Source: Clostridia bacterium (GTDB taxonomy: Bacteria; Bacillota; Clostridia; Oscillospirales; CAG-272). Taken from it: a stretch of DNA of 13,310 bases. How positions within the stretch are numbered: position 1 is the stretch's first letter; each line of letters begins with the position of its first letter. Both the position numbers and the translations under genes were made by a program. A model generated the notes under the pieces. That model worked only from the letters and a program-made list of their open reading frames with translations. It did not search any database and had not been told where the DNA came from. The DNA lies in contig JAFTXB010000131.1 of the NCBI GenBank assembly GCA_017461825.1, positions 1-13,310 on the forward strand. Direction: 5' to 3'. Below, in pieces: positions 1 to 5,772 of this stretch.

Positions 1-695
1 ACGGGGCGGAAGGTGCCAAGCCCCACGTGGAGCATGACGGGTGCGATCGCAACGCCCTTGGCTTTGATCTTCTCGAGCAGCTCAGGGGTGAAATGCAATC
101 CTGCCGTGGGAGCCGCCGCCGAGCCCTCGGTGCGCGCATAGACGGTTTGGTAGCGGTCATTGTCGCGCAATTGCTCGGTGATATAGGGCGGCAGGGGCAT
201 CAGTCCGATCTCGTGTAGCACGGCGTAAATGTTTGCGTATTTTTCGCGGTCGTAGTCGAAGCGAATGATGCGGTTGCCCTCCTCAACAAGCCCCAGCACT
301 TCTCCCGTGAGCATTCCCTCGCCAAAGGTCAGCCGCATGCCAACGCGCGCGCGTTTACCCGGCTTTACCAAAACCTCCCACGTGTCAAGCTCGTGTTGGC
401 GCAACAGCAACAGCTCAATTTTTGCCTCCGCTCTGCCCTCCACGTGTCCGTAAAGCCGCGCGGGAATGACCTTGGAATCGTTTACCACCAGCACGTCACC
501 CTCGCGGAGATAGTCGAGAATATCATAAAAGTGACGGTGCGAGACCGTTCCGCTTTTACGATCCAGCACCATCAGGCGGGAGTGGTCGCGTTTTTCAGCG
601 GGGTGCTGTGCAATCAGCTCCTCGGGCAGGTCATAGTAAAAATCGGAGGTCTTCAAATTTGTTTCGGGCTTATTGTTTACGATCACGTGGCTCAT
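1..695 (-). CDS. queA: S-adenosylmethionine:tRNA ribosyltransferase-isomerase, partial (C-terminus beyond window)
   Basis: QueA transfers and isomerises the ribosyl part of S-adenosylmethionine onto preQ1-modified tRNA, giving epoxyqueuosine at the wobble base; it is cytoplasmic. About 231 of the usual ~340 residues are present. Reading the minus strand from 695, visible family motifs are YDLPEELIAQ and SRLMVLDR near the N-terminus, NDSKVIPARL, MPLPPYI, YQTVYARTEGSAAAPTAGLHF, and HVGLGTFRP at the window edge. The start at 695 is preferred because AAAGGA lies about 13 bases upstream. In-frame ATGs at 734 and 737 lie upstream of the predicted transcription start, while an ATG at 719 would leave almost no leader. 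A sigma-A promoter lies just upstream. The gene is divergent from dapA. No preQ1 riboswitch-like structure was recognised in the short leader. Confidence 0.96.
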   Translation of the reverse strand, partial: MSHVIVNNKPETNLKTSDFYYDLPEELIAQHPAEKRDHSRLMVLDRKSGTVSHRHFYDILDYLREGDVLVVNDSKVIPARLYGHVEGRAEAKIELLLLRQHELDTWEVLVKPGKRARVGMRLTFGEGMLTGEVLGLVEEGNRIIRFDYDREKYANIYAVLHEIGLMPLPPYITEQLRDNDRYQTVYARTEGSAAAPTAGLHFTPELLEKIKAKGVAIAPVMLHVGLGTFRP

Positions 696-732
696 ATCTG
701 TTTTGAGATCCTTTCGCATTTTATCACATTTC

Positions 733-761
733 ATCATATACTGTGAATGAAGTATTTTCAA
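733..761 (-). promoter_or_regulatory. Sigma-A promoter of queA
   Basis: On the minus strand the -35 box is TTGAAA (756-761) and the -10 box TATGAT (733-738), with a 17-bp spacer. The predicted transcript starts near 726, which argues against the more upstream in-frame ATGs of queA. Confidence 0.6.
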
Positions 762-791
762 ATGTGTTGCCTTATTATCATAACACAAATC

Positions 792-817
792 CATAAAAAA
801 TGCAATGCTTTTTTATG
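792..817. other. AT-rich inverted repeat upstream of dapA
   Basis: CATAAAAAATGC (792-803) faces GCTTTTTTATG (807-817). They can pair over 11 bp with one bulged T and a 3-base loop, about 30 bases before the dapA start codon. I could not identify a convincing sigma-A promoter for dapA in 738-846; the best match, TTGCCT at 767 with CATAAA at 792, has an over-long 19-bp spacer. The repeat may be a leader hairpin or simply low-complexity AT sequence. Confidence 0.3.
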
Positions 818-846
818 AACATCCTATTTGAAAAGGAGAGTTTGAC

Positions 847-1725
847 ATGAGTCTCCATAAAAAAACGATCTTTACGGGCGCCGCAACCGCGTTGATCACA
901 CCGTTTACAAAGGGCATGCTCGACTATGAGGCGCTTGGCGCACTGATTGAGAGGCAGATCGAAAGCGGCATTGATGCGATTTTGGTGGCGGGAACCACGG
1001 GCGAGGGCTCCACCCTTTCCATGGAGGAACACCGCGATCTCGTAGCATACGCCAAAGACCGTATCAAGGGGCGTGTTCCGCTTTTAGCCGGGTGCGGCTC
1101 CAATGCAACCGACCGTGCCGTAAAGCTTGCCCGATACGCATGCGAAGCGGGTGCCGACGCGCTTTTGGCGGTTACTCCCTACTACAACAAAGCATCGGAT
1201 CGTGGCTTGATCCTGCATTTTCAAACGATAGCCGAAGCCGCCTCCTGTCCCGTGATCCTTTACAGCGTCCCCTCTCGCACGGGAGTTAAGCTAACCATGA
1301 CGCACTACCGTGTACTGGCAGAGCACGAAAACATTGTGGGGATGAAGGAGGCATCGGGGGATCTTGAGCTCGTAGAGGCACTCTGTGCCGAATGCGGAGA
1401 CGATCTTGATGTGTATTCCGGAAATGACCACCAAACCGTTGCCGTCTACAAGCTGGGCGGAAGCGGTGTGATCTCGGTATGCTCCAACATTTTACCAAAG
1501 GAGATGGCAGAGCTTTGCCGCCTTTGCAAAGCGGGAGAATACCGTGCCGCCTCCCAACGCCAGCGCGCGCTTCTACCGCAAATGAACGGTCTTTTCCGCG
1601 AGGTAAATCCCATCCCCGTAAAATATGTTGCCGCCATGAAGGGGCTGTGCGCCGCCGAATACCGCTTGCCGCTCTGCCCACCGTCAGCCGACACCGCGCG
1701 CTTTTTGCAAGGGCTGTTTTATTGA
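847..1725 (+). CDS. dapA: 4-hydroxy-tetrahydrodipicolinate synthase
   Basis: DapA condenses pyruvate with aspartate semialdehyde, the first committed step to diaminopimelate and lysine, in the cytoplasm. At 292 residues it has the usual length. The TIM-barrel motifs are all present: GTTGEG (T50, T51), TPYYNK (Y112, Y113), LYSVPSRTG (Y139, R144) and VGMKEASGD, where K167 is the Schiff-base lysine, then GGSGVISV and NPIPVKYV. The catalytic set (Thr, two Tyr, Lys, and the substrate-carboxylate Arg) is intact. SVPSRTG replaces the more common NVPGRTG. The start at 847 follows AAAAGGAGAG by a normal distance. The gene stands alone between divergent queA and a converging operon. No lysine riboswitch was seen in the ~110 bases upstream. 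A related N-acetylneuraminate lyase-type aldolase is possible, but the YSVPSRTG and GTTGE pattern and the length fit DapA better. Confidence 0.94.
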   Translation: MSLHKKTIFTGAATALITPFTKGMLDYEALGALIERQIESGIDAILVAGTTGEGSTLSMEEHRDLVAYAKDRIKGRVPLLAGCGSNATDRAVKLARYACEAGADALLAVTPYYNKASDRGLILHFQTIAEAASCPVILYSVPSRTGVKLTMTHYRVLAEHENIVGMKEASGDLELVEALCAECGDDLDVYSGNDHQTVAVYKLGGSGVISVCSNILPKEMAELCRLCKAGEYRAASQRQRALLPQMNGLFREVNPIPVKYVAAMKGLCAAEYRLPLCPPSADTARFLQGLFY

Positions 1726-1761
1726 TGCGTTTTTCGGTTTGGAACGCATAGCAAAAAATCA

Positions 1762-1800
1762 GACGGGGAGCAACCGAAACAGCAGCTCTCCGTCCTTTTT
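1762..1800. terminator. Bidirectional intrinsic terminator between dapA and the membrane-protein operon
   Basis: GACGGGGAGC (1762-1771) pairs with GCTCTCCGTC (1785-1794) over 10 bp with one G-U pair, around a 13-base loop. On the plus strand it is followed by CTTTTTATTT, ending dapA. On the minus strand the same hairpin is followed by TGATTTTTT, so it can also end the converging operon whose last stop codon is at 1811. Confidence 0.85.
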
Positions 1801-1810
1801 ATTTCATTTT

Positions 1811-2362
1811 TTATTTTCGGCAACCCAGTAGGCGCTCCAAATCTCGGAGCAGCTGCTTGACCTTGCGCTTTTTGCGTGCCTTTGCCGCAATCGCCACGGC
1901 AACCACCGCGGTAACGGCGGCGGTAGGGATCGCGATCAATGCCACCTTTTTCAGCTTTTCGGGCGGTAGCTTTACGCTTGCCCCATCCGTCTTTTTCTTG
2001 CCTGTTCCAAAATTCGCGCTCATCGAAAAATTGCGCTCGGGCATATAAGGCGGCTGTTGAATATAGATATATTCGGGCTCGACAGCATATTCGGCACACG
2101 CGTCCATGATCTGCTCCTCGGGCTCGTTTTGCTTCTCCTCACGCTTTTTGACGCTGCAACTGATGCAAAACAGCCAAAAGGCAAGAAAGATCGCCACGGC
2201 AACCACTCCGCCAAGTGCCGCAAGGTACTCCCATTCAAAGGGAATCTCTTTTGTAAAATCAAAATACGCCAGCGTACAGTACACACCTGCCGCGATCAAC
2301 GCAAACAAAAAGGTCAAGGTAAAGATCGTTTTTGCCGCATTGCGGTATTTTCGGTAGTTCAT
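1811..2362 (-). CDS. Hypothetical membrane protein with three predicted membrane segments (paralogue of upstream gene)
   Basis: I do not recognise a named family. The 183-residue protein starts with a basic stretch. Two hydrophobic segments follow (about 11-33 and 47-69), separated by a short loop carrying IPFEWEYLA (40-48). Next come a polar, acidic and Tyr/Pro-rich middle (72-125), a third Ala/Val-rich segment (139-160), and a Lys/Arg-rich tail. The ATG at 2362 follows AAAGGGG by a normal distance. The upstream gene, 18 bases away, has the same order of elements: basic start, membrane hairpin with PFEW-x-YLA, polar linker, P-x-K-x-KK, Val/Ala membrane segment, Lys-rich tail. The two are therefore probably tandem paralogues expressed together. 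The charge pattern suggests both tails face the cytoplasm, but this is inference. No enzymatic motif is visible and the function is unknown. Confidence 0.8.
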   Translation of the reverse strand: MNYRKYRNAAKTIFTLTFLFALIAAGVYCTLAYFDFTKEIPFEWEYLAALGGVVAVAIFLAFWLFCISCSVKKREEKQNEPEEQIMDACAEYAVEPEYIYIQQPPYMPERNFSMSANFGTGKKKTDGASVKLPPEKLKKVALIAIPTAAVTAVVAVAIAAKARKKRKVKQLLRDLERLLGCRK

Positions 2363-2380
2363 AGCCTCTACCCCTTTACT

Positions 2381-3301
2381 TTAGCTCAGCCAATTGAAAA
2401 AGTCTCTGCGAATCGCCGAGGTGCGCTTTGCCTCCGCCTTTTTCTTTTTTGCGGATGCCGCACAAGCCGCCGCTACTGCAACAGTAGCAACTGCCGCTAC
2501 GGGAACGACCTTATGTACGTTCTTTTTCACCTTTTCGGGTACCTCGGGAATGGTTACGGGGCCGATCTTGCGAGGAGTCTTTTGTACCTTGGGACCCGCG
2601 GTCTCGATGGCGTATGCCTCAGCAACCGCCTCCAGGTTTTCAAGAGACAGGAGCTCGTTTCTCTCCTGCTCCGCGCGGAGCTCCTGCTCGATCTGATAGT
2701 CTGCCTCGATCTCGTCGGCAATACGCGCATGCGTCTTTGCCGAAGCACCGATTGCCGCCGAAACGATCAAAAGGATCAGCATCGCAACACCGTCGATCGC
2801 AAGATATACCCATTCAAACGGCAGATTCATGATCTCGGGCTGAGTAAACAGCAGATAAGCAAGCGCGCCCACCGTGCCCGCAAACAAAGTGATACCGCGA
2901 AGGATCTTTGAGATCAGCTTCAATCTCTTGGATTTTGCGCGGTGATTATAGCCTTCCGCAACCGCCTCGTCGACAACGGGACAGGGCTCAAGCTCGTTTT
3001 CCATATCCTCCGCAAAACCATCGATCTCATCCGCAAGATATCTTGCCTCGGCAACACGCAACTCATCCTTTTTGCGCAGCTTCAGCGCCACCACGCGCTG
3101 CAAAAGCGCACGGCATCTCGCACTCTGCTCAATAAGACCTGCCTCGCGTGCCTTTGCCAGCTTTTCGGTCAGTACGTTCTCTTTTTCTTCCAAGTCGGCA
3201 ATTGACGCGCGCAAAGCCTCAATTGCTTCTTCCGAATAATCGACAGCAAGCTCTTCCTCAAATTCGGGGGCAAGAGCGTCGTTCATTTTTTCGTTTGCCA
3301 T
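2381..3301 (-). CDS. Hypothetical membrane protein with N-terminal coiled coil (paralogue of downstream gene)
   Basis: No named family recognised. The 306-residue protein begins with a strongly acidic N-terminus and a long, charged helical stretch (about 23-105) that looks like a coiled coil. A membrane hairpin follows (about 130-153 and 165-190) with NLPFEWVYLAIDG (159-171) in its loop. Then come a second charged helix (190-235), a Lys/Pro linker (IPEVPEKVKK), an Ala/Val membrane segment (266-284) and a Lys-rich tail. The start at 3301 is chosen because GGAGG lies 7 bases before this ATG. An in-frame ATG at 3346 has no ribosome binding site and sits at the predicted transcription start. This gene is first in a two-gene operon and its partner lacks the coiled-coil part. 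The layout would suit a membrane-tethered scaffold, but that is speculation. Confidence 0.82.
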   Translation of the reverse strand: MANEKMNDALAPEFEEELAVDYSEEAIEALRASIADLEEKENVLTEKLAKAREAGLIEQSARCRALLQRVVALKLRKKDELRVAEARYLADEIDGFAEDMENELEPCPVVDEAVAEGYNHRAKSKRLKLISKILRGITLFAGTVGALAYLLFTQPEIMNLPFEWVYLAIDGVAMLILLIVSAAIGASAKTHARIADEIEADYQIEQELRAEQERNELLSLENLEAVAEAYAIETAGPKVQKTPRKIGPVTIPEVPEKVKKNVHKVVPVAAVATVAVAAACAASAKKKKAEAKRTSAIRRDFFNWLS

Positions 3302-3354
3302 TTTTGTTCCTCCGCTCAAATTTAATGTCGAAATATCCTTTGACATCTATTCAT

Positions 3355-3388
3355 ATTATATCATACCATGAAAACGCGCCGCTGTCAA
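3355..3388 (-). promoter_or_regulatory. Sigma-A promoter of the paired membrane-protein operon
   Basis: On the minus strand, -35 TTGACA (3383-3388) and -10 TATGAT (3360-3365) are separated by exactly 17 bp; a second -10-like TATAAT (3355-3360) overlaps it. Transcription would start near 3350, giving a leader of about 50 bases. The -35 box lies in the loop of the terminator hairpin 3371-3404. Confidence 0.7.
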
Positions 3389-3408
3389 CCACACGGCGCG
3401 TTTTTTTT
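3371..3408. terminator. Hairpin terminator downstream of mgtC, possibly bidirectional
   Basis: AAAACGCGCCG (3371-3381) pairs with CGGCGCGTTTT (3394-3404), a perfect 11-bp stem with a 12-base loop. On the plus strand eight T's follow the GC part; on the minus strand four T's do. By position it would end mgtC on the minus strand. The plus-strand polarity is stronger but no plus-strand gene lies directly before it, so there it may block antisense readthrough into mgtC. Confidence 0.65.
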
Positions 3409-3446
3409 CAAAAAATTTTCGATTTTTTTCGGCAAAAGAGAAAAAA

Positions 3447-4169
3447 TCAGTTGATATGTAAAGCAAACACAACATGATCGATCTTATGCAGCTTTTTGAT
3501 CTTTTCCTCAACCGTGATCTTAGGCGGGATCGCGATCAATGCCTCGATTCCAACGTGAGGGGAACTTCCGCTTCTGGGCGGGGTGACCTGCATCTCCACT
3601 GCGCCGAAATCCTTTGAAAGGAGCTCCGTCATGGGGCGCACCGATGCAACACTGTCGATCTCAAGATAAACGAAAATACGGTGGCGCTTTCTCGTCATGC
3701 GATATTCCACACGCGAAACCCACGTAAAAGCGATCATAACGACCAACACCGTTGCGTAAGCCGCCTCGTAGAGCCCGTAGCCGACCGAAAGTCCGATCGC
3801 AGCCGTTGCCCAAAGACCTGCCGCTGTTGTCAGTCCCGTGATACGGGTATTCGCCTTTTTGAGCAATATGGTACCCGCACCGAGGAAACCGATGCCGCTC
3901 ATAACCTGCGCGCCTGTACGTTGCGCATCCGAATTGATCCCCATTTCTGCCATTTCCACGCTTAAAAGCACCCCGATCAAGGCACTCAATGCCGCTCCGA
4001 GGCACACCAACATGTGTGTACGCAAGCCTGCCGCATGGCCGTGATACTCACGCTCGATTCCAACCAAAGCGCCCGCCAGTGCCGCCAGAAAGATCCTCAC
4101 CAGCACCGTTATAATATGCGGATCGGCAAGATATTCCCGCACTTCACACAAGGTTTCCCAAAATTCCAT
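3447..4169 (-). CDS. MgtC/SapB family inner-membrane protein
   Basis: The 240-residue protein has the MgtC/SapB layout: several N-terminal membrane helices with the family motifs GIEREYHGHAAGLRTH (37-52), SGIGFLGAGTI (91-101) and TGLTTAAGLWATAAIG (111-126), then a soluble C-terminal part (about 160-240). That C-terminal region resembles the ACT-like domain seen in longer members. Family members are linked to growth at low magnesium, and in Salmonella to inhibition of the F-type ATP synthase; many Firmicute homologues have unknown roles. The start at 4169 follows GGGAGGAG by a normal distance. An in-frame ATG at 4265 would add 32 residues without a ribosome binding site and lies within 1 base of the promoter -10 box, so it is rejected. 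The gene is monocistronic and divergent from cysE. Its ~90-base leader contains a hairpin plus U-rich tract that could act as an attenuator. Confidence 0.92.
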   Translation of the reverse strand: MEFWETLCEVREYLADPHIITVLVRIFLAALAGALVGIEREYHGHAAGLRTHMLVCLGAALSALIGVLLSVEMAEMGINSDAQRTGAQVMSGIGFLGAGTILLKKANTRITGLTTAAGLWATAAIGLSVGYGLYEAAYATVLVVMIAFTWVSRVEYRMTRKRHRIFVYLEIDSVASVRPMTELLSKDFGAVEMQVTPPRSGSSPHVGIEALIAIPPKITVEEKIKKLHKIDHVVFALHIN

Positions 4170-4186
4170 TTTTCTCCTCCCTTTTG

Positions 4187-4248
4187 AAAAAAATAAAGAA
4201 TCGGGACTCTTCGCCACCCGCAAAAAACGCAGCACGGAACCATCCCGA
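4187..4248 (-). promoter_or_regulatory. Possible attenuator hairpin in the mgtC leader
   Basis: On the minus strand, TCGGGA (plus 4243-4248) can pair with TCCCGA (plus 4201-4206), extended by two G-U pairs, closing a 36-base loop. A U-rich tract (TTCTTTATTTTTTT, plus 4187-4200) follows directly, then the mgtC ribosome binding site. This is the layout of an intrinsic terminator inside a leader, but the stem is short and the loop long. No known magnesium riboswitch was recognised. Confidence 0.35.
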
Positions 4249-4265
4249 CCTTTTTTAGATATCAT

Positions 4266-4294
4266 ATTATATCACGCCTTTTTTGACTTGTCAA
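4266..4294 (-). promoter_or_regulatory. Consensus sigma-A promoter of mgtC
   Basis: On the minus strand, a perfect -35 TTGACA (4289-4294) and a perfect -10 TATAAT (4266-4271) have a 17-bp spacer. Transcription would start near 4259, about 90 bases before the mgtC ATG. Confidence 0.85.
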
Positions 4295-4306
4295 GAGTTT
4301 TTTTAG

Positions 4307-4341
4307 AAAATCAGGAAAAATCCAGAAAAAATATAAAAAAA
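4307..4341. other. Phased A-tracts between the mgtC and cysE promoters
   Basis: Four A-tracts begin at 4307, 4316, 4326 and 4335, so they repeat every 9-10 bp on the plus strand. Such phasing is known to give intrinsic curvature. The block ends 16 bases before the cysE -35 box and begins 12 bases behind the divergent mgtC -35 box, where UP elements or curved DNA can act. Confidence 0.45.
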
Positions 4342-4357
4342 TAATACAGCAAAGGTA

Positions 4358-4386
4358 TTTACAAAATCGCCTTTTATGTGTATAAT
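4358..4386 (+). promoter_or_regulatory. Sigma-A promoter of the cysE-tmk-putP operon
   Basis: -35 TTTACA (4358-4363) and perfect -10 TATAAT (4381-4386) have a 17-bp spacer. Transcription would start near 4393, giving a leader of only ~25 bases. That leaves no room for a T-box or SAM riboswitch, although cysE is often controlled that way in Firmicutes. Confidence 0.8.
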
Positions 4387-4418
4387 ATTGGTAGAATTCC
4401 TTTTGGGAGGTAGATCTC

Positions 4419-5141
4419 ATGAAACAAAAGCCGCTCCGCCTCAAGTCACCCATTGACGCATGGCACAAGGCTGAAAAAAAGATCGCTCGCACGATCTATA
4501 ACGTACAAACCGAAATGACCGACATGATCAAAACGGTAAAGGAACGTGACCCCGCCGCAAAAAGCAGTGCCGAGATCCTTCTGCTTTATTCGGGAGTTCA
4601 TGCCGTTATGGCACACCGTGTCTCTCATAAGCTCTATCAAAACGGTCATATCTTTTCGGCGCGCGCCGTCAGTCAAGGCGCAAAATTTCTCACCGGCATT
4701 GAGATCCATCCCGCCGCAAAAATCGGAAAGAACTTTTTCATCGACCACGGCACAGGCGTTGTGATCGGTGAAACCGCAGAGATCGGCGATCACTGCACGC
4801 TCTATCAGGGTGTGACACTGGGCGGCACGGGAAAGGACGTTGGAAAACGCCACCCCACGCTTGGCGACAACGTAATGGTAGGTGCGGGCGCAAAGGTGTT
4901 GGGGCCTGTATATATCGGCTCGGGCTCAAAGATCGCGGCAGGAGCCGTGGTGCTCCACCCCGTGCCGGAAAACAGTACGGCTGTGGGAATTCCCGCAAAG
5001 GTGGTACGGCGCGGCGGTGTCAAGCTTTCCGACGACCTCGACCAGATCCACATTCCCGACCCCGTGGCGCAGGAGCTGGCGCGTCTGGACGCCGCAATTG
5101 AAGAATTGAAAGCGAGTGTAAAGCATGACGGATCAAACTAA
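4419..5141 (+). CDS. cysE: Serine O-acetyltransferase
   Basis: CysE makes O-acetylserine from serine and acetyl-CoA, the entry to cysteine synthesis, in the cytoplasm. The 240-residue protein has an N-terminal helical part (about 1-90) and a left-handed beta-helix of hexapeptide repeats (about 92-195). Active-site elements are IDHGTGVVIGETAEIGD with D109/H110, GVTLGGTGKD, and GKRHPTLGD with H145. VGIPAKVVRR ends the helix, and a charged C-terminal helix follows. The usual SAT length is 180-270. A C-terminal Ile, which often docks into cysteine synthase, is absent: the protein ends SN. The ATG at 4419 follows GGGAGG by 8 bases. It is the first gene of a tight operon, and the thymidylate kinase start overlaps its last 17 bases. 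The neighbours do not share its pathway. Confidence 0.95.
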   Translation: MKQKPLRLKSPIDAWHKAEKKIARTIYNVQTEMTDMIKTVKERDPAAKSSAEILLLYSGVHAVMAHRVSHKLYQNGHIFSARAVSQGAKFLTGIEIHPAAKIGKNFFIDHGTGVVIGETAEIGDHCTLYQGVTLGGTGKDVGKRHPTLGDNVMVGAGAKVLGPVYIGSGSKIAAGAVVLHPVPENSTAVGIPAKVVRRGGVKLSDDLDQIHIPDPVAQELARLDAAIEELKASVKHDGSN

Positions 5142-5757
5142 GACGCGCGGACGTTTTATCGTATTTGAAGGCATAGACGGCGCCGGAAAAACCACACAGA
5201 TCGAGCTTTTGGAGCAGGCATTACGCGCCGAGGGGCGGTTGGTGTTCCGCACGGCAGAGCCTACCGAATCGGTAAGCGGCGGATTGCTTCGGGATGCCTT
5301 GGGCGGTGTTTCCAAGCGTACGGCTTGCGAAATGGCAGCTTTGTTTGTTCTCGACCGCATCTTTCACAACGTCAGCCCCGTATCGGGCATTGAAAAAATG
5401 CTTGCCGACGGCATTGACGTGATCTGCGACCGCTATTACTACTCCTCTCTTGCCTATCAGGGCAGCGAGATCGAGGGGGACTGGGTATGGCGCATGAACC
5501 TCGATTGCCCCGAGATCCGCCACCCCGATCTTTGTATCTTTCTTGATTTGACACCCGAGCAGAGCATGGAGCGCATCAACCGTGGGCGCGTGACGCATGA
5601 AATCTATGAAAACGAAGAACGTTTGCGCCGTGTAAGAGACCGTTTCTTTGGAGTTTTTGACGCGCTGAAGAACACCGATCGCATATGTGTTGTTGATGCC
5701 GCGCGTCCGATCGCCGAAATTCACAACGAGATCGTTTCCCTTGTGAAGCAGATGTAA
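5125..5757 (+). CDS. tmk: Thymidylate kinase-like protein (divergent)
   Basis: Thymidylate kinase phosphorylates dTMP to dTDP with ATP for DNA synthesis. The 210-residue protein has the usual length, a P-loop GIDGAGKTT (16-24), the DRY motif with SSLAYQG (102-113), LDLTPEQSMERI (140-151) and an Arg-rich LID-like stretch (R153 to R172). It differs from bacterial housekeeping Tmk at the substrate loop: EPTESVSGG (45-53) stands where EPGGTP is usual. The LID shows HEIYENEERLRRVR instead of a DRFE pattern. The ATG at 5125 overlaps cysE by 17 bases and has only a weak ribosome binding site, which suggests translational coupling. The usual Firmicute tmk neighbours (holB, yaaQ/yaaT) are missing. It could be a second, specialised nucleotide kinase rather than the housekeeping enzyme, so the symbol is tentative. 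Confidence 0.8.
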   Translation: MTDQTKTRGRFIVFEGIDGAGKTTQIELLEQALRAEGRLVFRTAEPTESVSGGLLRDALGGVSKRTACEMAALFVLDRIFHNVSPVSGIEKMLADGIDVICDRYYYSSLAYQGSEIEGDWVWRMNLDCPEIRHPDLCIFLDLTPEQSMERINRGRVTHEIYENEERLRRVRDRFFGVFDALKNTDRICVVDAARPIAEIHNEIVSLVKQM

Positions 5758-5772
5758 ATCGGAGGATCCTGC

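Noticed and set aside
696..846. Lysine riboswitch before dapA or preQ1 riboswitch before queA
   Set aside because: The gap is too short for a lysine riboswitch, and no preQ1-type pseudoknot sequence was recognised. Only an AT-rich hairpin is present.
2057..2911. 284-codon open frame on the plus strand opposite the two membrane-protein genes
   Set aside because: Cys/Arg-rich composition without family motifs, no ribosome binding site, and it spans the gap between two well-supported genes on the other strand.
3302..3346. Longer start for the coiled-coil membrane protein (ATG at 3346, 15 extra residues)
   Set aside because: No ribosome binding site; it sits at the predicted transcription start. 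The ATG at 3301 has GGAGG at 7 bases.
4190..4242. Small leader peptide frame in the mgtC leader starting MVPCC
   Set aside because: No ribosome binding site in front of its ATG, and it overlaps the real gene start out of frame; not enough to call a gene.
4170..4265. Longer start for the MgtC-family protein (32 extra residues)
   Set aside because: The ATG at 4265 abuts the -10 box, has no ribosome binding site, and adds a basic non-family extension. GGGAGGAG precedes the ATG at 4169.
4387..4418. T-box or SAM riboswitch before cysE
   Set aside because: The predicted leader is only ~25 bases.
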